Source of the DNA: DASSFG01 sp035547915
Lineage (GTDB): Bacteria; Planctomycetota; Planctomycetia; Pirellulales; JAICIG01
NCBI GenBank assembly: GCA_035547915.1
Contig: DASZTS010000121.1
Coordinates: 67,443-131,442, forward strand
DNA: 64,000 nucleotides
Direction: 5' to 3'
Numbering within the stretch: the stretch's first letter is position 1; each line of letters starts with the position of its first letter. Made by a program: the position numbers and the translations under genes. Under the pieces are notes generated by a model. That model was not told where the DNA came from. It saw only the letters and a list, made by a program, of their open reading frames with translations, and did no database searches. Shown piece by piece: positions 9,742-16,664 of the stretch.

Positions 9742-10613
9742 TCGCGCTTCTCCGCTCGCAGCTCGAAGCGGACACGCAACGACACCGTCACCGGTATCTC
9801 GCTCAACCGGACGGCGGCCAGCAGTTGCTGCACCGACCCGTCTGGCCGCATAAAGGCCTGCGACGCATCGTCGATGGAGATGACTTCGCCCAGGGTCCCG
9901 TGGGCGTGCTTCGCCAGCTTTTCGGCACGCGCGGTCGCCTCCTCGAACGCCTTGCGATAGGCCTGGTCGTGCAGCGATTCGTAATCTTCGAGGAAGAAGG
10001 CGACGAGGGGCACGGCCGCCTGATTCTGAATGATCGCCCGGCCGTACCGATCGATCATCGGATTGAGGTTGCCGCCGGGGTTGTTGCCGATCGTCGCGCC
10101 GGCGTCCTGGGCCGTGTCGACCAGTTTGCCCACCGTGGCGACGAGCTCCTTCTGCGAGAGTCGGTCGATACCGCTCAGCGTCAGCCGCAACGACTGGGTG
10201 ATCGCCAGGTGCGGTTTCGCCCCGGCATTCCGAGCGACGGTCACCGGCGCGCGCCCATTGACCGGCACGGTCGAAGCGAACGACAGGTCTCCCTGCTCGA
10301 TCGACAGTCGATCGATCTTCAAACGATCGAAGGCTTCGCTCACGCGCCGCAGCGACTCGTCGTATTTGATCATGGCGTCGTCCGTCAGTTCGGCGGCGCC
10401 GCCGGCCAGCAACTCGATCTCCAGACGGTTCGGCCGGGCTTTCACTTCGCCGTTGCCCGTGACCGTGATACTTCGTTCCTCGGCGGCGGTTATTGGACGG
10501 ACCAGGCAGAACACCAGGCAGCAACCGCCGAGCTGCCACAAAGCGGCCGAGGAACCGGGCAGACGCGGTATCCTGCGGGGAATGGCGCGGCGGCGGATTC
10601 GAGAGCGTAACAT
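9738..10613 (-). CDS. SIMPL-domain (DUF541) periplasmic protein, paralogue 3
   Basis: The 291-residue protein has a long basic N-region, a hydrophobic segment (ALWQLGGCCLVFCLV) and then the SIMPL domain, starting SITVTGNGEVKARPNRLEIE with the block AAELTDDAMIKYDESLRRV. A glycine-asparagine-rich loop (GATIGNNPGGNLNPMIDRYG) is specific to this copy. A CC pair in the hydrophobic segment might carry a lipid, but no clean lipobox is present. The start lies 8 bp after the stop of the PQQ-like gene, so the four genes form one unit. Confidence 0.86.
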   Translation of the reverse strand: MLRSRIRRRAIPRRIPRLPGSSAALWQLGGCCLVFCLVRPITAAEERSITVTGNGEVKARPNRLEIELLAGGAAELTDDAMIKYDESLRRVSEAFDRLKIDRLSIEQGDLSFASTVPVNGRAPVTVARNAGAKPHLAITQSLRLTLSGIDRLSQKELVATVGKLVDTAQDAGATIGNNPGGNLNPMIDRYGRAIIQNQAAVPLVAFFLEDYESLHDQAYRKAFEEATARAEKLAKHAHGTLGEVISIDDASQAFMRPDGSVQQLLAAVRLSEIPVTVSLRVRFELRAEKRE

Positions 10614-10621
10614 CGCGTCCC

Positions 10622-12763
10622 TCAATTCCCACCCGAACCGGTCGGCGCCGCCGCTTGCGCCGACTTCGTCGGATCCGCCCGATCGCCCGCACCCTCGTTC
10701 GCCGCGTAGGCCGTCACCGCCAGATTCGAGACGGTGATCAGCCGGTCGGGCGTCGTCAGGATCACGCCCCCCAACGAATCGAGATCGCTGCCGCGGAACA
10801 GGCGCACCGTGTCGCCGTTCGTCTTGTCGAGCTCGAAGATGCCGCGCGACGTGAATTGATAGACGCGCTCGGCCGTCACCACCGGCCTGAGCCAACCGGT
10901 GCCGGCCGGCAAACGGCTGGCCCATTTCAGCTTCTGGTCGGCCAGATTGAGGGCCAGCACCTCCTCGCCGCTGAGATAGAGCGTGTCGCCGTCGACGCCG
11001 ACGAGCATGGCCGATTCGCTCACGGGCCGCTTCCACAGCAGCTTGGGAGCCGAGATGTCGAGCGCGTAGATGCGGTCGGAGCGCATCCCCTTGAGGTACA
11101 GCGTATTGTCCGCCAAGATGGGCGGCGCGGCCGTGGTGAAGGCCGACGGTTGGTTGTACCAGTTGTTCGCTTCGGGCATCGTCGAGTCGTAGGCGAAGGC
11201 CCAATCGACCGACCCGCTCGTCGCATCGAGCACGACCAGCGCGCCGGCGTGCGTGTCGATGTAGACCTTCCCGCCGTACAAGATCAGCGAGGGTTGGGGC
11301 GAGCGGCGGTGCCACATCTGCGAAGGGTCGGCCTGGTGCGTCCCCAGATGCGTCGACCAGAGCAATTTGCCGTCGGAGGCTTGGAGGGCGAGCGTGTGTA
11401 TCTCGGCCCCTTGACCCGTCTTCGAGGCGGCGATGTAGATGCGATCGCCCGCGGGCAACGGCGTGCCCAGCATGTTCCATTGCTGCAATTCGGCGACGTT
11501 CTGCGAGTTCCAACCCGGCTTGCCGGTGGCCGCTTCCCAGCGACCGACGCGGAACGGCTGGCCCTGCTGGCCGATCTGCCCCACATCGCGCGACACGCAC
11601 CACAGGGTATCGCCCGAGGCCACGATGCTGTATTGCTCGGGATAATGAAACTGGTTCTGTTGCACCTTCTGCCCAACGTCGGGCAAGCGGGCCGTGCGCC
11701 ACAGTAGCTTGCCGGTGCGCTCGTCGATGGCCAGCAGGTAGCCGAGGAAGTTGACGTAGATCCGCTGGTCGTCGCGCGCCACGGCGGGCACCATCTCGGC
11801 CACCGGGAAGCGCATGCCCCAGCCCCAATTCATGCCCACCTGGGCGATGGCGGTGGCGTCGCGCTGTTGGATGATGCGGAACTGCCAGGCCGTGGTATCG
11901 CTGGCGGGCAAGCGCAGATGGCTCGCCCGACCGCCGTCCGCGACGTTCGCTTGATCGCCCGTATGGTACTTCTTCTCGAACGCGTCGAGATGCTCGCGGG
12001 CCGATACGGATTTGCCGCCCAACACGACCGTTTCGTCGGCATGGCGCTGATGGACTTCTCGATTCAGCGCGGCGTACACGTCCCAATGATGACCGCGCCC
12101 CGCGGCGATCGCCGACTTGACGAGCAGCCGCACGCGCGGGATCGCGCTCTCGGGGCACCAACGCAGGACGGCCTGCCAGCATTCGGCGGCCCGCTCCATG
12201 TCGCCCTGCTCGAAGTAGATATCGCCCAGCCGATCGGCCGCCGCGTCGCCCACGGAGGTGATGAAATGCTCTGTGAAGATCTTGCGCAGCTTTTCTAGTT
12301 CGTCCTTCCCCTTGGCCTGTTCAAAGAGGGCCTTCGCGTCGGCGTCGTGGAAGAGCCGGTAGGCCTGCTTGCCGGCGGGCGAGAGTTCGGCCAGCGCTTG
12401 GCGGACGACCTGCCGGGTGGGCATGTAGAGGCCGTCGGACGCGGGCGTCAGCGTGTTCGGGTCGGCCGCTTGGACCTTTTCGAGCGCCTTGAACGCCCGC
12501 TCCCAGGTCGCCTTCTCGGAATAGCGACGGAAGTCGGCCAGCGATTCGGCGACTTCGTTCTTCTGGGCCGGCAGGTTGAAGGGCCGCTTGGGCCCCTCGT
12601 CCTTGTTCTCCTCCTCGTTGGCGGCTACCGGGGCCGTCATGATGATCTGACCCGCGCAGGGGCGGACGGCGAGGGTGAGCAGCGCCAACCCAAGGCCGCG
12701 GATCCAGGATGCGCGGCGGCGTGCCTCGCTCAGAACGGTCGCCGATTGCATGCGCTGCTTCAC
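10622..12763 (-). CDS. Secreted TPR and PQQ-like beta-propeller protein
   Basis: The roughly 713-residue protein has an N-terminal signal region ending in LALLTLAVRPCAGQ. A helical TPR-like part follows (about residues 60-200; GDIYFEQGDMERAAECWQAV is a clear TPR). A PQQ-like propeller then runs to the end, with repeated blades such as LLAIDERTGKLLWRTARLP, LALQASDGKLLWSTHL and ALDISAPKLLWKRPV. PQQ cofactor residues are not evident, so a BamB-like scaffolding role is more likely than a quinoprotein enzyme. GTG 12763 is preferred because GGAG lies 7 bases upstream. A TTG at 12802 would add 13 residues. It is the first gene of the operon. Confidence 0.8.
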   Translation of the reverse strand: MKQRMQSATVLSEARRRASWIRGLGLALLTLAVRPCAGQIIMTAPVAANEEENKDEGPKRPFNLPAQKNEVAESLADFRRYSEKATWERAFKALEKVQAADPNTLTPASDGLYMPTRQVVRQALAELSPAGKQAYRLFHDADAKALFEQAKGKDELEKLRKIFTEHFITSVGDAAADRLGDIYFEQGDMERAAECWQAVLRWCPESAIPRVRLLVKSAIAAGRGHHWDVYAALNREVHQRHADETVVLGGKSVSAREHLDAFEKKYHTGDQANVADGGRASHLRLPASDTTAWQFRIIQQRDATAIAQVGMNWGWGMRFPVAEMVPAVARDDQRIYVNFLGYLLAIDERTGKLLWRTARLPDVGQKVQQNQFHYPEQYSIVASGDTLWCVSRDVGQIGQQGQPFRVGRWEAATGKPGWNSQNVAELQQWNMLGTPLPAGDRIYIAASKTGQGAEIHTLALQASDGKLLWSTHLGTHQADPSQMWHRRSPQPSLILYGGKVYIDTHAGALVVLDATSGSVDWAFAYDSTMPEANNWYNQPSAFTTAAPPILADNTLYLKGMRSDRIYALDISAPKLLWKRPVSESAMLVGVDGDTLYLSGEEVLALNLADQKLKWASRLPAGTGWLRPVVTAERVYQFTSRGIFELDKTNGDTVRLFRGSDLDSLGGVILTTPDRLITVSNLAVTAYAANEGAGDRADPTKSAQAAAPTGSGGN

Positions 12764-12849
12764 CGACAGGCTCCATCCGGCTTTCAGACGGGTATCCGAC
12801 AAAGGGCGAGGAATCGTGAAGGTGTTCCTCGCCGAGCTCGATTCTTGCG

Positions 12850-12878
12850 ATTAGAAGCCACGCCAACGGTAAATTCAA
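12850..12878 (-). promoter_or_regulatory. Sigma-70-like promoter of the PQQ-SIMPL-MoxR operon
   Basis: On the minus strand TTGAAT (12878-12873) is followed after 17 bp by TCTAAT (12855-12850). Each matches the consensus at four or five positions, and the spacing is ideal. It lies 48-87 bp before the possible starts of the first operon gene. Confidence 0.5.
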
Positions 12879-12966
12879 GAGTTTTCTTGGCGAGGTCATG
12901 ACATTGTGTCTTGGCCGTGGTTCTCGGCACGGCCGATGCCCCGAGCGCACGGGCCGAACGACCCCT

Positions 12967-13027
12967 GAGACGGAGGCACCGAGACGGAGGCCCGGTGAGA
13001 CGGAGGCCCGGTGAGACGGAGGGCACG
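12967..13027. repeat. Tandem repeat of 14-16 bp, about four units
   Basis: Four successive units begin gagacggagg. The second and third are identical 16-mers (gagacggaggcccggt), while the first and last are variants. The array lies between the operon promoter and the CG-alternating region. Confidence 0.85.
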
Positions 13028-13285
13028 GCGGCGGAAGGTTGGCGACGCCCGAACCCGCTCGGCGAGACGACTGATTTGCCAGGGCGGTCATCGGAGCGGC
13101 CCGTGGTCGCCGGTAACGGGTAGGGAGCGATAACGGGTCAGGACCGGCACGATCCGGAGGCGGTCGGCCGCGCTGGCACGCTGCTGGTTTACCAACGGGC
13201 GTGACCTATGTCACTGGGTTACCTGCAAGCAAAACTTCGTCGCGCGCGCAGCGCGCAGAGAGAGTATGTATTCTCTCATCTACCA

Positions 13286-13308
13286 TCTTCTCTTCTCTTC
13301 TCTTCTCT
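13286..13308. repeat. TCTTC pentanucleotide tract
   Basis: Four to five uninterrupted copies of tcttc form a pure pyrimidine run with mirror symmetry, the type of sequence that can form a triplex. It lies immediately left of the first large CG block. Confidence 0.9.
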
Positions 13309-13362
13309 AGTCACGCTGCGCGCATTGCGCGCGCACGGTTTTTGCGCGCCGTGCGCGCGCTC

Positions 13363-13399
13363 GTAAGTGCTTTCGATTGAGTCATTTACGCGTTTCGCT
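13363..13399 (+). repeat. CG-region direct repeat R1 (divergent copy)
   Basis: This copy shares the first 12 bases (gtaagtgctttc) and the last 9 bases (cgtttcgct) with R2 and differs in the middle. It is flanked on both sides by CG-alternating DNA. Confidence 0.7.
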
Positions 13400-13552
13400 G
13401 CGCGCCCGTTGCCGCGCGCGCACGAGCGCGCGCACCCAAGCGCGCGCGGCGCGCACACCCAGCGCGCGCGCTGCGCGCAGAATGCGCGCGCGCTGCGCAC
13501 GCGTGCGCGCAATACGGCGCGCGCGCCGGTTTTGCGCGCTATGCGCTTCCTC

Positions 13553-13589
13553 GTAAGTGCTTTCTATCTGACGGTTTGTGCGTTTCGCT
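13553..13589 (+). repeat. CG-region direct repeat R2
   Basis: Thirty-one bases from gtaagtgctttctatctgac onward are identical to R3. The spacing from R1 is 190 bp. Confidence 0.9.
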
Positions 13590-13769
13590 ACGGGCGCCTT
13601 TATTGCGCGCGCCGGTGCGCGCGCGCTGCGCGCACGACCAGCGCGCGCCGTTGCGCGCGCGGCGCGCAGACCCCAGCGCGCGCGTGCGCGCGCGCTGCGC
13701 CACAAAAAATCTGTCGAGCCGTCGCATCACGGCCGTCATTTCGTTGTTCGACGGCCACTCGCTTTCCCG

Positions 13770-13806
13770 GTAAGTGCTTTCTATCTGACGGTTTGTGCGT
13801 CTCGCT
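13770..13806 (+). repeat. CG-region direct repeat R3
   Basis: Thirty-one bases are identical to R2, which lies 217 bp to the left. The sequence before this copy (13690-13768) is ordinary rather than CG-alternating, and the CG pattern resumes after about 40 bp. Confidence 0.9.
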
Positions 13807-14176
13807 CATCGAGGTCAAAGTCGCGTGCCAAAGAACGTCCCATCGCCGCGCGCAGCGCGCGCAAACCCTCGGCGCGCGCGCAAAAGCGCGTCCGCGCGCG
13901 CGCAGCCTCAGCGCGCGCAAGACCAGCGCGCGCGCAAAAACCCCCCTGGGTGCGCGCGCAAAAAAACCGGCCGCGCGCGCAAACCTTTGCGCGCGCAAAA
14001 TGCCCTACAGGAGGGGGCTTTCGGGCGCCCGGAAAGACACGGAAGTCCGCGGAGTGCGGCTGCCGCCGAAGTGACGTTACCGGGGCGTTCGTACGTCGGT
14101 CGCAGAATGCGCTGCCTTGGGATCGCGGACGGGGCGCCGTGACCGACGATCCGTGCTGACCGTCGGCGTCGGGCTT

Positions 14177-14548
14177 TCAGGGCTTGTCGGACGCCCTGGG
14201 TGCCGCTGTGGCGGGCTGCAACAATCCGCGCTCCGTGGCCAGGCGAATAAGGTGTGCCTTGTTGGTCGCTCCCAGCTTCATCATCAAGCCGTGCCTGCGG
14301 AGGTGAACCGTGCGCAGGCTTACGCCCAGTTCGCGCGCGATCTGTTTGTTGACCATGCCGGCCACGGTGAGCGACAGCAGATCCCGCTCTTGGTCCGAGA
14401 GAGCCGGCGGGTCGGGCGGCGTGCTATCGAGGTAGAGCTGGTGGCACACGGCGCACTGATAGGCCCGCTCCGATCGGCCCCAGAGACTGCCGGCCGATTC
14501 CTGACGCCGCTCGTCACCACAAGCAGGGCACTTCACGTTCACGACCAC
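14177..14548 (-). CDS. Zinc-ribbon plus LuxR-type HTH regulator
   Basis: The 123-residue protein has an N-terminal zinc-ribbon-like part with two Cys pairs (CPAC near residue 8 and CAVC near residue 32). A GerE/LuxR helix-turn-helix follows, from about residue 49 (ALSDQERDLLSLTVAGMVNK, then QIARELGVSLRTVHLRRHGL). No receiver domain is present, so it is not a standard response regulator. The zinc ribbon may sense a signal or bind a partner. It stands at the edge of a cluster of tiny membrane-protein genes on the same strand and next to the CG-alternating region. Either could be its target, but the sequence does not show this. Confidence 0.8.
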   Translation of the reverse strand: MVVNVKCPACGDERRQESAGSLWGRSERAYQCAVCHQLYLDSTPPDPPALSDQERDLLSLTVAGMVNKQIARELGVSLRTVHLRRHGLMMKLGATNKAHLIRLATERGLLQPATAAPRASDKP

Positions 14549-14629
14549 TACGGAGTAATCGCTGCCAATGACCCGCCGAGCCCATCAGCCTATCTCTCTC
14601 AACACCCGGCGACAAGCGGTGGGGGGCCT

Positions 14630-14722
14630 GGGGTTGTGTCCCAACACCTGCGTTGCTAGCACCCCGTCAAGCAAAAGCCCTGAAACGACTGCCTAACGGG
14701 GTGCTGGGGTTTCAGGCAGGGG
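14630..14722. repeat. Small-gene-islet repeat, copy A, with two interleaved perfect stems
   Basis: About 90 bp recur at 15237-15325. This copy has two perfect inverted repeats that interleave. The first is agcaccccgt (14658-14667) with acggggtgct (14696-14705). The second is cctgaaac (14679-14686) with gtttcagg (14709-14716). The arrangement 1-2-1'-2' is that of a pseudoknot. An alternative hairpin, ctgcctaac with gtttcaggcag, is also possible. Copy B keeps these only imperfectly. Confidence 0.8.
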
Positions 14723-14723
14723 G

Positions 14724-14975
14724 TCAGAGTATGCGGTAGAAATCCCAGAGGTCGAGCCAGTCCTCGAAAATGGGCCGGGCGCTTGCCGGAAGGGCATCAA
14801 CGACCAAACCGAGCGGAAGGTATACCGCCTTAAAGACAAAATGCGCCGCGGGGTGAATATTGGTCATGCCGAGCAACGCGACCGCAGGGCCAATGCTCAG
14901 CGGGTAAGCCACAAGCAGCAAAGCCAGCAGGAGGGCCACTGAGGCGCCGCCACGTTTCTTTCGGTTCTCGTCCAT
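14724..14975 (-). CDS. Small two-helix membrane protein, function unknown
   Basis: The 83-residue protein starts MDENRKKRGGASVALLLALL. It has a strongly hydrophobic first helix (ASVALLLALLLVAYPLSI) and a second, less hydrophobic one near VFKAVYLPLGLVVDALP, then an acidic/aromatic end (FEDWLDLWDFYRIL). The ATG at 14975 is embedded in a leader nearly identical to that of the genes starting at 15605 and 16664. No family is recognised. Confidence 0.6.
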   Translation of the reverse strand: MDENRKKRGGASVALLLALLLVAYPLSIGPAVALLGMTNIHPAAHFVFKAVYLPLGLVVDALPASARPIFEDWLDLWDFYRIL

Positions 14976-14997
14976 GCCAGAGGACACCAGGGCGGAA

Positions 14998-15207
14998 TTA
15001 AACAGGGGGCTTTCTGGAGAACAGCCAATGACAGAAGACGGCGAAAAGGCCATTGATGGGGGCCGCGCACCAAAATGGCCACACAAAACGATAGTTTGAA
15101 AGTTGCTGAGACGACACCTCGTGGCCGTTCGCGATGAACACCAAAAGGCTCCAGGACGACAGGAGGATCAGAATCAAGGCAGAACTGAGCACTATGGCAG
15201 TTCCCAT
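14998..15207 (-). CDS. Small membrane protein with APINGL motif
   Basis: The 69-residue protein (start ATG 15207) has two hydrophobic helices, the first in MGTAIVLSSALILILLSSW and the second in FWCAAPINGLFAVFCHWLF. The C-terminal helix resembles that of the protein at 1955-2398 (FWCFAPINGLLAVGIHSLF), so this may be a shortened relative. An upstream extension of the frame runs through repeat copy B and is considered non-coding. Confidence 0.5.
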   Translation of the reverse strand: MGTAIVLSSALILILLSSWSLLVFIANGHEVSSQQLSNYRFVWPFWCAAPINGLFAVFCHWLFSRKPPV

Positions 15208-15236
15208 CCAAAATGTCTTCAGCCGATCGCTTGTGG

Positions 15237-15325
15237 TGGTGTCCCAACACCTGCGTTGCTGCCACCACGTCAAGCAAAAACCCTGAAACGACTGCCTAGC
15301 GGGGTGCCGGGATTTTAGGCAGGGT
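15237..15325. repeat. Small-gene-islet repeat, copy B
   Basis: It matches copy A over most of its length (gtcccaacacctgcgttgct, then gtcaagcaaaa, ccctgaaacgactgccta and ggcaggg). The stem partners have drifted, so the interleaved pairing is partly lost. Its end overlaps the last codons of the gene at 15315-15605. Confidence 0.8.
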
Positions 15326-15605
15326 GTCTGCGAAGCTTGATGATGGAGACGATGGTTGCTGCTGCCCCGAGTATCCACTCGGCGGCAATCCCAGCGCACC
15401 ATAGTTCGAACCTATTTGGAGGCAAGCGATCGCAGGTGCACGGGTCGTACATCCCAATGGCGGTCGTGAAAACCACGCCACTGCTTCCAATCCAAAACAA
15501 GGCGCCAACGGCCAGCGTCACCGTCCAGAATATCTCATTCTGCGGCTCAGGCGCCATAGTCGCCGCGTCTTTCTCTCTCGGCGCCTTGTACGGGTTATCG
15601 TCCAT
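15315..15605 (-). CDS. NPYxAP-motif small membrane protein
   Basis: The 96-residue protein begins MDDNPYKAPREKDAA. The NPYxAP motif near the N-terminus is frequent in planctomycete membrane proteins of unknown function. Two hydrophobic helices follow (IFWTVTLAVGALFWIGSSGV and ELWCAGIAAEWILGAAATIV), and the C-terminus is basic (KLRRHPA). Its ATG sits in the leader shared with the genes at 14975 and 16664. The last codons lie inside repeat copy B, so the repeat may have replaced the original 3' end. Confidence 0.65.
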   Translation of the reverse strand: MDDNPYKAPREKDAATMAPEPQNEIFWTVTLAVGALFWIGSSGVVFTTAIGMYDPCTCDRLPPNRFELWCAGIAAEWILGAAATIVSIIKLRRHPA

Positions 15606-15635
15606 GCCAGAGGATACCAGGGCGGCGGTGAATAA

Positions 15636-15902
15636 CTAATCGGGCGGAAAGATGGCGTTGAATGCGCCGAGAAAGTCGTTTCTGGAGCCCGGATTCGATT
15701 TTTGAAAATGAGCGATCCGACTCCTCGTTATCGACACGCTCCACGTCCCCCAACCGAACATCTCTGCGGGAAGGTTGTGGAACGCATACGCAAGGGCTTG
15801 AGACTCGGGTGGCTCCGAATAGCGCAGACAAACCAAAACGTCTTGGAGCAGCATGCCAAGCTGTTGTAGTTGGTCTTGATTGGGAAGCGGGTCGCGATCC
15901 AT
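15636..15902 (-). CDS. Hypothetical protein of 88 residues
   Basis: The product starts MDRDPLPNQDQLQQLGMLLQ. It is soluble, with no signal or membrane segment and no recognised domain. It keeps the compact spacing of the cluster (30 bp before the next gene on the same strand). Confidence 0.5.
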   Translation of the reverse strand: MDRDPLPNQDQLQQLGMLLQDVLVCLRYSEPPESQALAYAFHNLPAEMFGWGTWSVSITRSRIAHFQKSNPGSRNDFLGAFNAIFPPD

Positions 15903-15980
15903 CCCTCTATCATACCGCCCGGCTCAGGAAAAAGCCTCGGCGGGGCGGCTATTCAGCCGGGGGAGGGGCTACGGTTACTG

Positions 15981-16175
15981 CTATTCGTCAGCCAGTTTTC
16001 GCAAAGCCTCAATGAGCCAGTGAATTTCATTGAGACCGTTGCGGTGTTGGTCCCCGACCGCGTTTAGGGCGTTGTTTGTTGCTCCCCTGTAGGACAAAAC
16101 GAAGGTAGCCTTGGAATCTCCCCATCGGGCCGCAATCTCTCTGCGGATGTTCATCCTGGTCGCTTCGAGTTGCAT
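15981..16175 (-). CDS. Hypothetical protein of about 64 residues
   Basis: The conserved-looking part begins MQLEATRMNIRREIAARWGD and continues to the end LIEALRKLADE. It is soluble and helical, with no known family. The frame stays open upstream to 16376, but that part runs through a repeat shared with the start of the window, so the ATG at 16175 is preferred. Confidence 0.4.
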   Translation of the reverse strand: MQLEATRMNIRREIAARWGDSKATFVLSYRGATNNALNAVGDQHRNGLNEIHWLIEALRKLADE

Positions 16176-16224
16176 AAACCAGTGGTCTGTTGGGACACTA
16201 CCATGCCTGGCGTCCCACCACCGC

Positions 16225-16262
16225 CGAATCTTCACCCCGCCGCCCTGGCGCGGTCTCATGGC
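16225..16262 (+). repeat. Short interspersed repeat shared with 687-720
   Basis: The sequence around gccgccctggcgcggtctca matches 687-720 (gccgctctggcgcggtttaa) apart from a few substitutions. In both places it lies just outside a small gene. Confidence 0.5.
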
Positions 16263-16370
16263 CGGGCGTGGCGAGCCACGTTGTACGGCAATCAGCAATG
16301 CGAAATCCTTTCCGCGAACTGATCGAATCCAAACAGGTCGTGTTTGGACCCAGGGGGATCGAACTTGGAC

Positions 16371-16396
16371 CGACATCGGTTCTCGGACAGGCTCTT
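16371..16396 (-). repeat. 26 bp interspersed repeat, copy 2
   Basis: It is the reverse complement of 1357-1382 over about 26 bases (core tcggttctcggacaggctct). It abuts the palindromic element that starts at 16397. Confidence 0.7.
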
Positions 16397-16499
16397 AGAG
16401 CAACCGACAAAACCGGATCGAGCTCCACAAAAATCGGCGTTTCACGGCCGATTTTTCGCCCACGGCGCTCCGGCTTCCCGGTTCTGTCAGCCGCTCTTA
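16397..16499. repeat. Palindromic element of about 100 bp, copy 1
   Basis: The ends are imperfect inverted repeats of about 20 bp: agagcaaccgacaaaaccgg on the left, and on the right ccggttctgtcagccgctct. The centre is a hairpin, aaaatcggc - gtttcac - ggccgattttt, that looks like a rho-independent terminator in both directions. It overlaps the stop codon region of the small gene at 16497-16664. Other copies lie at 30902, 42011, 43218 and 49290. Confidence 0.9.
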
Positions 16500-16664
16500 G
16501 TTAGGCAGGGGTCGGCAGCCCAAGGGCAAGGGCACGGAAACCAAGTCGACTACCAGCATGTAGAGGACGATGCAAAGCCACAACACAACGAGCCAGGGCA
16601 CGCGGCGACGAGGTGGTGGCTCAGGCGATTGGTCGCTCGTAACTTCTCGCGGGCTCTCGTCCAT
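16497..16664 (-). CDS. Single-helix small membrane protein
   Basis: The 55-residue protein starts MDESPREVTSDQSPEPPPRR and has one membrane helix (VPWLVVLWLCIVLYMLVVDL). Its start ATG lies in the leader shared with the genes at 14975 and 15605. The stop codon falls at the edge of the palindromic element. Role unknown. Confidence 0.5.
   Translation of the reverse strand: MDESPREVTSDQSPEPPPRRRVPWLVVLWLCIVLYMLVVDLVSVPLPLGCRPLPN

Larger units (their letters stand above)
13240..14010. other. CG-alternating blocks, predicted Z-DNA-prone region
   Basis: About 770 bp contain dozens of runs of alternating C and G (6-14 bases each). They are separated by short spacers and by three related direct repeats. 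In the right-hand part (about 13845-14000) many runs end in the same way, as gcgcgcgcaa followed by more A. Alternating purine-pyrimidine CG tracts are the classical sequence able to adopt left-handed DNA. Nothing comparable occurs elsewhere in the window. Confidence 0.8.
12879..14176. other. 1.3 kb gene-free stretch rich in unusual DNA
   Basis: No frame here shows a recognisable protein or a ribosome-binding site. The long open frames on both strands arise because alternating CG lacks stop codons. They encode only arginine-alanine runs. The stretch holds, in order, the gagacggagg tandem array, a TCTTC pentamer tract, the CG-alternating blocks with three punctuating direct repeats, and about 170 bp of ordinary sequence before the next gene end. 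Confidence 0.7.

Noticed and set aside
13363..13806. CRISPR array
   Set aside because: Only three repeats, unequal spacers of about 150-180 bp made of CG runs, one divergent repeat copy, and no cas genes.
13276..14074. Open frames encoding arginine/alanine-rich proteins in the CG array
   Set aside because: Alternating CG contains no stop codons, so long frames arise in all six readings. None has a ribosome-binding site, and the same repeats are read in different frames.
14630..15325. Integron attC sites
   Set aside because: Bulged hairpins and a gcctaac word are suggestive, but the complementary core (GTTRRRY) is missing at the required place and no integrase is present.
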